From positions 1 through 59,519 of the forward strand of contig NZ_CAMLIG010000024.1 in the NCBI RefSeq assembly GCF_946480185.1: a DNA stretch of 59,519 bases. Reading direction: 5' to 3'. Positions within the stretch are counted from its first letter, which is position 1. Each line of letters begins with the position of its first letter. The position numbers and the translations under genes are program-made. Shown here piece by piece: positions 52,984 to 59,519 of this stretch. Below the pieces are notes generated by a model, which made no database searches, was not told the DNA's origin, and worked only from the letters and a program-made list of their open reading frames with translations. The stretch is from an uncultured Pedobacter sp. (GTDB lineage: Bacteria > Bacteroidota > Bacteroidia > Sphingobacteriales > Sphingobacteriaceae).

Positions 52984-53057
52984 TAACCACATAGGTACAT
53001 AGGCAAAATTATTTAGATGTTTTGATCAAAAATAAAGTCTATGTTTCTATGTGGTTT
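52984..53057. repeat. Inverted-repeat pair of the AACCACATAGG type (empty element)
   Basis: AACCACATAGGTACATAGG (52984-53002) and CTATGTTTCTATGTGGTTT (53039-53057) form an inverted pair around 36 bases. It resembles the pair that encloses the GxxExxY gene but carries no coding frame. Confidence 0.65.
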
Positions 53058-53109
53058 TCAAAAAATGTAATGTATTTAGCTAAAGTATATGCTGAATTTT
53101 TAATGGTTT

Positions 53110-53559
53110 AACCACATAGGCAATGGTTACAAAAAAGTATTTAGATGATTTGACGTATGAAATAATCGGCGGTGCAATTGAAGTTCATAAATTTATGGGT
53201 AGCGGGTTGTTAGAGAGTGTTTATCATCAATGCTTGAAAGAGGAGCTTTTATATAGGAAAATAAATTTTCTTACAGAGATGAAAGTTCCTGTAGTTTATA
53301 AAGGAAAAATGCTTAATGTTGATTTTAGGTGCGATTTATTGGTAGAGCGTACTATAGTTGTGGAGCTTAAATCTGTACAGGAAATAGTGCCAATACATGA
53401 AGCGCAGCTTTTGACCTATATGAAACTATTGCAATGTCCAAAAGGCATTTTATTAAATTTTAATTGTTCAAATATTTTTAAAGAAGGACAAAAAACCTTT
53501 GTTAACGAATATTTTAGTGTTTTACCTTAAATCTATAAAGCTATGTTTCTATGTGGTTT
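53110..53559. mobile_element. Repeat-bounded unit containing the GxxExxY gene
   Basis: The left arm AACCACATAGG (53110-53120) lies two bases before the GxxExxY ATG. The right arm CTATGTTTCTATGTGGTTT (53541-53559) starts 10 bases after its stop and is identical over 19 bases to the arm at 53039-53057. The unit lies between the TPR and DUF4292 genes. No transposase is present, so mobility is inferred from structure only. Confidence 0.45.
53123..53530 (+). CDS. GxxExxY protein (PD-(D/E)xK-like)
   Basis: Protein of 135 residues of the GxxExxY family. The signature GLLESVY is near 28-34. It is followed by FLTEMKVPVVYKGK, a DLLVE strand and VVELKSV, giving the D...ExK spacing of a PD-(D/E)xK nuclease-like core, and by the family's IHEAQLLTYMKLLQCPKGILLNF. 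The function of the family is unknown. Members are abundant and often multi-copy in Bacteroidota. Here the gene is closely bounded by inverted repeats and sits within an otherwise envelope-related gene run. Confidence 0.9.
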   Translation: MVTKKYLDDLTYEIIGGAIEVHKFMGSGLLESVYHQCLKEELLYRKINFLTEMKVPVVYKGKMLNVDFRCDLLVERTIVVELKSVQEIVPIHEAQLLTYMKLLQCPKGILLNFNCSNIFKEGQKTFVNEYFSVLP

Positions 53560-54352
53560 AAATAAAAGCGGTGTGTACTTCGCCAAAATTTATATATTAA
53601 TTCTGTGCGTAGCATTTGTATCCTGCAAGAGCAAACAAAAGCTAGTCTCCGCAACGGTTGATCATGCTGCCACAGAGCTTGATGCAAAAGCGAATGCAAA
53701 TTTTAAAAAGGTTATAGCCCAACAAACAGATTTTAAAACTTTAAGCACCAAAGCCGCAACAGGATTGAGCATTAAAGGGAAATCTTTTGATGTGACTATG
53801 AACATCCGAATTAAAAAAGGAGAAGGTATTTGGGTTTCTATCACTTATTTTGCCGGAATTGAAGTTGCAAGAGCTTTAATTACGCCAGACAGTATTAAAG
53901 TGATGGACAAAATCAACAACGAATATATTAAAAAGCCGTTCAGTTTTGTGCAAAAGTATAGCAACGAAAAGATAGATTATGCTACTTTAGAAGCTATATT
54001 AGTTGGCAATTGTATCCCTTTTACGCTAAATAATAAAAGGGAACTATCACTAGAAAATGAAGGTTTGGTAATTAAAGGGCAAAGCAACCAAATTAGTTAT
54101 CAGGTAAACTTTAATAGTGATTTAAAGCCGGCATCCACCAGTTTGAAAACTACAGATGATTCAAAAAATTTAACTGTAAATGTGGGCTCTTTTGAAAACA
54201 TTGGAGGGGCCTTAATTCCCAAACTGCTCAACATCGAGTCTGTTGCGGGCTCTCAATCAATTAAAATGAATATGGAATATAATAAAACGGTTTTAAACGA
54301 ACCTGTCGATTTTCCGTTTAATGTTTCCAAAAGATTTTCAGTGATTGACTAA
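53543..54352 (+). CDS. DUF4292-type lipoprotein
   Basis: Lipoprotein of about 269 residues, matching DUF4292. The lipobox is FVSC, and the body is beta-rich (DVTMNIRIKKGEGIWVSITYFAGIEVARALITPDS is the characteristic part, positions about 90-125). It resembles LolA/LolB-like envelope proteins. The first Met codon lies inside the repeat arm at 53541-53559, so MFLCGLN is repeat-derived. A GTG at 53573 would start after the repeat and give MYFAKIYILILCVAFVSC, a normal lipoprotein signal. I list the ATG as the conservative choice. Downstream is the EnvC-like gene. Confidence 0.85.
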   Translation: MFLCGLNKSGVYFAKIYILILCVAFVSCKSKQKLVSATVDHAATELDAKANANFKKVIAQQTDFKTLSTKAATGLSIKGKSFDVTMNIRIKKGEGIWVSITYFAGIEVARALITPDSIKVMDKINNEYIKKPFSFVQKYSNEKIDYATLEAILVGNCIPFTLNNKRELSLENEGLVIKGQSNQISYQVNFNSDLKPASTSLKTTDDSKNLTVNVGSFENIGGALIPKLLNIESVAGSQSIKMNMEYNKTVLNEPVDFPFNVSKRFSVID

Positions 54353-54358
54353 ATTAAA

Positions 54359-54366
54359 TACCTTTG
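54359..54366 (+). promoter_or_regulatory. Candidate internal -7 box before the EnvC-like gene
   Basis: TACCTTTG matches TAnnTTTG exactly and ends five bases before the ATG at 54372. No well-spaced TTG is seen upstream. If real, the transcript would be nearly leaderless. Confidence 0.3.
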
Positions 54367-54371
54367 CCGCA

Positions 54372-55616
54372 ATGAAGTATCTTAAATTCGTCTTATTTTT
54401 TCTGTTTTTGTTTTCCGGTGTTCAGCTATTTGCACAAACACGCTCTGAGTTGGAAAGGCGGAAGGCGCAACTGAATAAGGATATTGAGATGATCAATAAC
54501 ACGCTTTCCAAAACCGCATCGGAGAAAAAAGGCACTTTAAAGCAGTTAAACGCACTAAGAGCACAAATTAGGCTTCGCGAAGAAAAAATAAATACCATCA
54601 ACTCTGAGATAAGGTTATTGGACGGGCAGATTAACGATAATGTTAATCAGGTTCGGTCTTTACAATCGCAGTTGAAGCAGTTAAAATCTGATTATGCAGC
54701 CATGATCAGGTTTGCGCAGAAAAACCAGGGATCATATAGTAAGCTCATGTACATTTTTGCGGCAAAAGATTTTAACCAAGCTTATAAACGCTTAAAGTAC
54801 CTGCAGCAATTTGGGGAATACAGGCAAAAGCAGGCGAAATATATTGAAGATACCCAAAACTCTATAAAGCAAAAAATTGCGGTACTAAATAAAAATAAAA
54901 GGGAAAAAGATAATTTGTTAGGTGACCAAGAGAAAGAAAAAAATACGTTAGGAACTGCACAAAGCAAGCAGGCTAAAGTGGTACGCTCGCTAACATCGCA
55001 AGAGAAATCTTTGAAGAAAGACCTTGCTAAAAAACAACGAGATGCAAAACAGTTAGAAAGAGCAATTAAACAAGCCATTGATCGTGAAATTGCCTTAGCT
55101 AAGAAAAAGGCAGAGGAAGAAGCAAGAGCAGCGGCAGCAAGAGCAAAAGCTGCCGGTAATGCAGCGCCAGTTGCAAAAGCAAATAGCGGATCTATATTAA
55201 ACTCTACGCCAGAAGCTGCTAAGTTATCAGCAGATTTTGTGAGCAATAGAGGTAGATTGCCTTGGCCGGTTGCAAACGGTGTAGTTACAGAATACATGGG
55301 TACCAAAAAAATTGGAAACGTAACGGTAGATGTTTCCGGTTGGACCATTAAAACAAATCCTGGAGCGGCTGTTCGTTCAATTTTTGATGGAAAAGTGACC
55401 ACGATTATAGATATTGTTGGTGCAACCGTAGTGATTATTCAACACGGTGAGTACTTTACGGCTTATAAAAACTTAGGTTCGGTAAGCGTTTCTAAAGGAC
55501 AAAAAGTAAGTACAAAACAAACCATTGGTACCGCAGACGGACAAGCGGAGATAGAATTCCACATCTATAAATCAAAAGACGAACAAGATCCTAAATATTG
55601 GTTAGCGCCTAATTAA
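54372..55616 (+). CDS. EnvC-like murein-hydrolase activator (M23-type, degenerate)
   Basis: Secreted protein of about 414 residues: signal peptide 1-22, a long coiled coil (about 25-260) of the EnvC type, an Ala-rich linker, and a C-terminal LytM-like domain from about 290. The HxxxD metal ligand pair of active peptidases is not seen: the expected stretch reads NVTVDVSGWTIKTNPGAAVRS. The EFHIYK end likewise lacks the usual HxH. It is therefore predicted to activate amidases in cell separation rather than cut peptidoglycan itself. The ATG at 54372 gives MKYLKFVLFFL. Confidence 0.9.
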   Translation: MKYLKFVLFFLFLFSGVQLFAQTRSELERRKAQLNKDIEMINNTLSKTASEKKGTLKQLNALRAQIRLREEKINTINSEIRLLDGQINDNVNQVRSLQSQLKQLKSDYAAMIRFAQKNQGSYSKLMYIFAAKDFNQAYKRLKYLQQFGEYRQKQAKYIEDTQNSIKQKIAVLNKNKREKDNLLGDQEKEKNTLGTAQSKQAKVVRSLTSQEKSLKKDLAKKQRDAKQLERAIKQAIDREIALAKKKAEEEARAAAARAKAAGNAAPVAKANSGSILNSTPEAAKLSADFVSNRGRLPWPVANGVVTEYMGTKKIGNVTVDVSGWTIKTNPGAAVRSIFDGKVTTIIDIVGATVVIIQHGEYFTAYKNLGSVSVSKGQKVSTKQTIGTADGQAEIEFHIYKSKDEQDPKYWLAPN

Positions 55617-55703
55617 GCTTAAGGCTGATTTGTAAAGTCTAATAATCAATTACACATAAATTGAAAGTTTATAGGGTTTTAGAGCTTGCTTCCCAATTTC
55701 CTT

Positions 55704-55800
55704 TTCGTCATGTTGGACGAAGTGAAACATCTCACAAATAGGTCATTGAGTTCAATGAGCAAACTTGTATGTGAGACTTTCCGTACCTCAAGGTGACGAA
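55704..55800. repeat. 97-bp imperfect inverted repeat
   Basis: The ends are TTCGTCA (55704-55710) and TGACGAA (55794-55800). Inside, CTCACA pairs with TGTGAG and TCATTGA with TCAATGA. The text GGACGAAGTGAAACATCTC is a familiar intergenic repeat of Bacteroidota. It lies between the convergent EnvC-like and SDR genes and could act as a terminator-like structure. Confidence 0.6.
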
Positions 55801-55810
55801 TGCTTTTTCT

Positions 55811-56518
55811 TTAATTCGATGTTCTTGTAGGCCGGACCTCAATTTTACTTGGTAAAGTCCTTGGGTTCATATTCAACAAATCGCTTACCAATTGACCAAT
55901 ATCTTCAGGTTGAATTTTCCAGGCATCCTTCTCTTTGTCTGGCGTGTGCTCCGCAAAATGAGTAGCTACAGAACCGGGCATAATGGTACTTACTTTTATA
56001 TTGTGCTTGCGTAAATCTAACATAATAGCTTGCGAAAAGCCAGTTAGGCCAAATTTACTGGCATTATAGGCCGAACCATTTTCAAAGAAGTTGGTTCCCG
56101 CTAAACTTGAAATGGTAATAATATAACCCTTTGATTTTTTTAAAGCATCAACCGCAGCTTTTACGCTATAAAAAACACCCGTTAAATTGGTGTCTATGGT
56201 TTCTTTCCATTCTTCAACAGTCAGCTCGTCAATTGCTGCAAAATGTCCAACGCCCGCATTGGCAATCAGAAAATCTAATGAACCAAATTTTTCAATCGTT
56301 TTTGCAACTGCTTCTTGCTGAGATTTAAAATCTTTTACATCCGCAGCAATGGCTAGCACATTATCGCCCAATTTTTTTGCGGCTTCATTGGCACTTTCTT
56401 GTGTTCTGCTGGTAATGGCAACTTTAACCCCTTGCTTTAGTAAAGCTTCGGCAATTCCATAACCTATTCCTTTTGTGGCGCCAGTAATTAGCGCTACTTT
56501 ATCCTTTATATTTCGCAT
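55811..56518 (-). CDS. Short-chain dehydrogenase/reductase
   Basis: Classical SDR of 235 residues: ALITGATKGIGYGIAEAL (NAD(P) motif) near 9, NAGVGHFAA, the catalytic Ser in TISSLAGTNFF and YNASKFGL (YxxxK) near 151. It is similar to 3-oxoacyl-ACP reductases and diverse sugar or alcohol dehydrogenases, so the substrate is not defined. It is divergent from the LysR gene, with 72 bases between them, and so may be one of its targets. Confidence 0.93.
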   Translation of the reverse strand: MRNIKDKVALITGATKGIGYGIAEALLKQGVKVAITSRTQESANEAAKKLGDNVLAIAADVKDFKSQQEAVAKTIEKFGSLDFLIANAGVGHFAAIDELTVEEWKETIDTNLTGVFYSVKAAVDALKKSKGYIITISSLAGTNFFENGSAYNASKFGLTGFSQAIMLDLRKHNIKVSTIMPGSVATHFAEHTPDKEKDAWKIQPEDIGQLVSDLLNMNPRTLPSKIEVRPTRTSN

Positions 56519-56590
56519 AATTTTAATTTTCTAATTTCGTCCAAATATGCTGCCAAGTGCAGATCTATAAAAACATTCCTAAATTAGTGG

Positions 56591-57484
56591 ATGCTTAATT
56601 TTCGTTTACAAGTTTTTTATACCACCGCAAAAAGATTAAATTTCACCAAGGCGGCCACGGAACTTTTTATTACCCAACCTGCGGTAACTAAACATATCCA
56701 CGAACTTGAAAATCATTTTAAATTAAAATTGTTTGACCGAAACGGCAGCAAAATAGCTTTAACTGAGGCTGGAAAATTACTTTTGGCACATACTGAAAAA
56801 CTCATGGATTTTTATAAAGACCTGGAGTTTGAGATGAATACCTTAACGCACCAACATAAAGGAATTTTAAAGATAGGTGCAAGCTCAACCATTGCACAAT
56901 ATGTTTTACCCGAGATTTTAGCCAAATTTCACCAGCAATTTGTTGATGTTAAAATTCAGCTGACAAGCGGAAACACCGAACAGATTGAACAATCTTTGTT
57001 GAATAATGAAATTGATTTAGGATTAATTGAAGGACGCTCTAAAAGTCCTCAAATTAGCTATACACATTTTTTAAATGACGAGCTAGTTTTGGTTTGCAAC
57101 AGCAATAACTCGCTTTTAAAGAAAAGCAGTATGGGTATAAATGAAATTAAACTTTATCCTTTTTTGTTGCGAGAGCCCGGTTCCGGATCATTAGAAGTAA
57201 TTGCGCATGCTTTAAAAGAAACAGGTATAAAAATAGCAGATCTGCAAGTTGAAATGCAGTTGGGAAACATAGAAAGTATTAAAGCCTATTTACAAAGTAG
57301 TGATTGCCTATCATTTATTTCCATCCACGCTATTTTAAACGAGCTCAAATACAACAAATTAAAAATCATAGATACAGAAAATTTCAGTATCGAGCGGCCG
57401 CTTTACTTCATCCAAAAACAGGGTGATGTTGCTCAGTTACCTGAGATTTTTGTCAAATTCGCATATAAGTATAACTTAAAGTAA
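56591..57484 (+). CDS. LysR-family regulator (YeiE/CysB-like context)
   Basis: Protein of 297 residues. The N-terminal helix-turn-helix has LNFTKAATELFITQPAVTKHIHELE near 17-41, and the effector domain covers about 90-292. It lies 51 to 84 bases upstream of the YeiH-family gene in the same direction, as yeiE is near yeiH in enterobacteria, where YeiE responds to sulfite. Regulation of YeiH here is inferred from position. The SDR gene is divergent. Confidence 0.93.
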   Translation: MLNFRLQVFYTTAKRLNFTKAATELFITQPAVTKHIHELENHFKLKLFDRNGSKIALTEAGKLLLAHTEKLMDFYKDLEFEMNTLTHQHKGILKIGASSTIAQYVLPEILAKFHQQFVDVKIQLTSGNTEQIEQSLLNNEIDLGLIEGRSKSPQISYTHFLNDELVLVCNSNNSLLKKSSMGINEIKLYPFLLREPGSGSLEVIAHALKETGIKIADLQVEMQLGNIESIKAYLQSSDCLSFISIHAILNELKYNKLKIIDTENFSIERPLYFIQKQGDVAQLPEIFVKFAYKYNLK

Positions 57485-57568
57485 TAACTTATCATTTAAT
57501 ACCATTTAAAAACGGGGCTTAGCTATACCATCTTTGTGCTATTGTTTTACACATCAAACACAGAAGAG

Positions 57569-58519
57569 ATGGAGGCTATGCACACGATAACAGACTTTGT
57601 CACCAAAGAAAAGTTGGTTTTTATGATATGCGGATTACTTTGTTTAACGCCTTGGGTTAGCCCGCCTGTGGCGTTGTTAGTTGGAATTATAATTACGCAG
57701 TTTTTTGACCATCCTTTTCAAAAACACCGTCACAGGGCATTGAGTTTTTTATTGCAATTTGCAGTGGTAGGCTTAGGTTTTGGGATGAATTTGACGGTTG
57801 CGATCCAAAGTGGCAAAGCAGGTTTTGTTTATACTGTTGCTTCAATTTTTGGAACGCTATTTTTAGGATTACTTTTTGGAAAACTACTTAAAACCGAAAA
57901 GAAAACTTCTTTTTTAATTGCTGCGGGTACAGCAATTTGTGGCGGAAGCGCAATTGCGGCCTTGGCTCCCGTTTTACGTACAAAAGAAAAGGAAACATCA
58001 ATTGCCTTGGGCATCATTTTTATTCTTAATGCCGTTGCCTTGTTTGTATTCCCGATAGTAGGGCATTACTTTAACTTATCTCAAACTCAGTTTGGACTGT
58101 GGTGTGCAATCGCTATTCATGATACCAGCTCTGTGGTTGGCGCTGCCAATAAGTATGGTGTACAAGCTTTGCAAGTGGCTACTACTGTTAAGTTAATGCG
58201 GGCTTTGTGGATTATTCCCATTGCGTTAGCCAGTGCCTTTATCTTTAAAAATCCATCTAAAAAAATAAAAATTCCCTACTTTATTGGCTTATTTATTTTG
58301 GCAATGGTAGCAAGCACTTTTATTGAGCCCGTAAAGTTAATTGCGCCATATATTGTAGCCATTTCAAAAGTTGCACTTACCCTAACCTTGTTTTTAATTG
58401 GTACAGGTTTGTCAAGAGCGGTATTAAAATCTGTAGGGTTTAAACCTTTGTTGCAAGGCCTGATGCTGTGGATGATTGTTTCTGGAGTTGCGCTATATGC
58501 AATTTACAATTTCGCTTAA
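57569..58519 (+). CDS. YeiH-family putative sulfate exporter
   Basis: Integral membrane protein of about 316 residues with nine to eleven segments, matching PF03601. Family text is visible: VVGLGFGMNLTVAI, AAGTAICGGSAIAALAPVLRTKEKET, WCAIAIHDTSSVVGAANKYG, and ATTVKLMRALWIIP. The family is named putative sulfate exporter, with little direct biochemistry. The ATG at 57569 gives MEAMHTITDFVTKEK. A longer start on a GTG at 57536 adds residues unlike the family. Confidence 0.92.
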   Translation: MEAMHTITDFVTKEKLVFMICGLLCLTPWVSPPVALLVGIIITQFFDHPFQKHRHRALSFLLQFAVVGLGFGMNLTVAIQSGKAGFVYTVASIFGTLFLGLLFGKLLKTEKKTSFLIAAGTAICGGSAIAALAPVLRTKEKETSIALGIIFILNAVALFVFPIVGHYFNLSQTQFGLWCAIAIHDTSSVVGAANKYGVQALQVATTVKLMRALWIIPIALASAFIFKNPSKKIKIPYFIGLFILAMVASTFIEPVKLIAPYIVAISKVALTLTLFLIGTGLSRAVLKSVGFKPLLQGLMLWMIVSGVALYAIYNFA

Positions 58520-58605
58520 AGCAAAGACAAATTGGTTACTTAAATTAATTTTATAAATCTGTATCTTGCTGATGAAGCCAGGGGGGGTTCAAAACCAAAT
58601 TAATA

Positions 58606-58639
58606 TTGTTAAATACCATATTATAATTTTATAGATTTG
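58606..58639 (+). promoter_or_regulatory. Candidate promoter of the acyltransferase gene
   Basis: TTG (58606-58608) is followed after 23 bases by TAGATTTG (58632-58639), an exact TAnnTTTG match. Transcription would start near 58646. The palindrome CCACTAATATTTAGTGG (58641-58657, 7-bp arms) lies at that point and could be an operator or a 5' hairpin. Confidence 0.45.
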
Positions 58640-58673
58640 CCCACTAATATTTAGTGGAATAACCTGGTTAACC

Positions 58674-59519
58674 ATGGAGATTATAAGTACAGAAGAATTT
58701 GCTAAAGCTACAAAGTTGAATAAGTTGAGAATGCCTGGTTTGGCATCTCTGCTAATGGCGATAATGAAAATCAACGACATTAATGAAACTTTTAGCAAAG
58801 CAGCAAAATATGAGGGTGTTGAGTTTGTTGATGAGATTTTGCGCTTAGTTGGTGTAAAGGTGGAAGTAAGCGAATCTGACTGGAAAAACATTCCGCTGGA
58901 AGGTGCTTTCACTGCTATTGCAAACCATCCGTATGGTGGTATTGAAGGCTTAATTTTAATTAAAGTTTTGTGTACGGTAAGGCCGGATGCAAAAGTAATG
59001 GCAAACTTTATACTTAAAAAAATCCCAAACCTTAGCGATTTTTTTGTAGCCGTAAACCCGTTTGAAAACATTGAGCATTCATCAAGCATTAGCGGTATAA
59101 AAACCACTTTGTCATTATTAAATACGGGTACGCCCATCGGTATTTTTCCGGCGGGAGAAGTTTCAACCTATAAAATCAATCAACAACAAATTACTGATAA
59201 AATATGGCATCCGGTGGTGGGTAAACTCATTACTAAAGCAAAAGTTCCTGTTTTACCTATTTATTTCCACGGGAATAACGGTTTATTGTTTAACCTGCTT
59301 TCGTTAATTCATCCAACGTTAAGAACCGCGAAATTACCTTCGGAGCTTTTTAATAAAAAAGGGCATACCATAAAAGTTAGAATAGGTAAGCCAATTGCTT
59401 TTACTGATATTCCGGCTAATGACAACAACACGGATATGCTTGCCTTTTTAAGGGCAAAAACGTATGCCTTGGGCGCTGGTTTAGAGAACGAACGTAAAAT
59501 CTTTAGTCCTAGGAATCTT
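58674..59519 (+). CDS. PlsC-type lysophospholipid acyltransferase (OlsF-like?), partial
   Basis: The gene is cut by the right edge; 282 codons are seen with no stop. The translation begins MEIISTEEFAKATKLNKL. NHPYGGIEG near 84-92 is the NHx(5)D-type acyltransferase motif, with Glu at the usual Asp place. FPAGEVST near 159 is the second block, and PVLPIYFHGNNG the third. It resembles the N-terminal half of OlsF-type bifunctional proteins that make ornithine or glycine lipids, in which a second acyltransferase domain follows. That part lies outside the window, so this is only a suggestion. Confidence 0.8.
   Translation, partial: MEIISTEEFAKATKLNKLRMPGLASLLMAIMKINDINETFSKAAKYEGVEFVDEILRLVGVKVEVSESDWKNIPLEGAFTAIANHPYGGIEGLILIKVLCTVRPDAKVMANFILKKIPNLSDFFVAVNPFENIEHSSSISGIKTTLSLLNTGTPIGIFPAGEVSTYKINQQQITDKIWHPVVGKLITKAKVPVLPIYFHGNNGLLFNLLSLIHPTLRTAKLPSELFNKKGHTIKVRIGKPIAFTDIPANDNNTDMLAFLRAKTYALGAGLENERKIFSPRNL

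Noticed and set aside
53123..53530. CRISPR-like repeats around the GxxExxY gene
   Set aside because: The repeats are inverted rather than direct, irregularly spaced, and no cas gene is present.
54782..55402. 206-codon minus-strand frame within the EnvC-like gene
   Set aside because: Antisense shadow of the Ala/Lys-rich coiled coil and LytM domain; no independent signal.
58589..59137. 182-codon minus-strand open frame at the right end
   Set aside because: It is antisense to the acyltransferase, whose motifs are clear on the plus strand.

Overview
The window looks like a chromosomal segment of a Bacteroidota bacterium, most likely Sphingobacteriaceae (Pedobacter-like). The reasons are its low-to-moderate GC, several TAnnTTTG-type promoter boxes, few recognisable Shine-Dalgarno sequences, many lipoproteins with a Cys-(Lys/Asn)-rich N-terminus, and Bacteroidota-typical families: GldD, DUF4292, a macroglobulin/TonB-plug fusion, phosphosulfolactate synthase and a GxxExxY protein. 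I saw no tRNA, rRNA, CRISPR array, prophage or complete insertion sequence. The content is mostly core metabolism and envelope, with small dispersed repeats and two decayed accessory genes.

Layout. 1-5.4 kb (minus): DEAD-box helicase, prolyl oligopeptidase, RarA, small lipoprotein. 5.4-11.2 kb (plus): small membrane protein, dipeptidyl-peptidase IV, large MscS channel, NadD. 11.3-13.4 kb: ALDH7-type dehydrogenase (minus), then a 530-base gap holding the remains of a HepT/DUF86 (HEPN) gene. 13.4-20.4 kb (plus): TPR protein, phosphosulfolactate synthase, AroE, GldD, alpha/beta hydrolase, metallo-hydrolase, LolC/E-like permease. 20.4-25.1 kb (minus): flippase-like protein, glycosyltransferase, OppC-type permease, SpoIIE-type phosphatase. 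RuvC is divergent at 25.1 kb. 25.6-33.7 kb (minus): cyclotransferase-like protein, HD hydrolase, a frameshifted YhcG-type nuclease gene, VOC protein, a dienoyl-CoA reductase-like and enoyl-CoA isomerase-like pair, macroglobulin/plug protein, Dcd. 33.7-37.3 kb (plus): phosphopantetheinyl transferase, LipB, SGNH hydrolase, two FKBP lipoproteins. 37.3-46 kb (minus): photolyase, two NAD-binding epimerase-like proteins, CBS protein, beta-helix lipoprotein, ComF, RlmN, LysR. 46.1-55.6 kb (mostly plus): methyltransferase, SatP-type transporter (minus), amidohydrolase, acylphosphatase, Wzx-like flippase, Dut, TPR, GxxExxY, DUF4292, EnvC-like protein. 55.8-59.5 kb: SDR (minus), LysR plus YeiH pair, and a PlsC-type acyltransferase cut by the window edge.

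Most gene order reads as housekeeping: short plus or minus runs with 1-10 base gaps or stop/start overlaps, separated by symmetrical intrinsic terminators. The points most worth following are (i) a GxxExxY gene bounded by inverted AACCACATAGG-type repeats and sitting between the TPR and DUF4292 genes of an envelope run; (ii) a HepT/DUF86 gene with two stops, a frameshift and a lost catalytic His; (iii) a one-base deletion splitting a YhcG-family nuclease; (iv) repeats that run into the 5' ends of two secreted-protein genes; and (v) the macroglobulin/TonB-plug protein without a barrel. I did not find a convincing wholly new multi-gene system.
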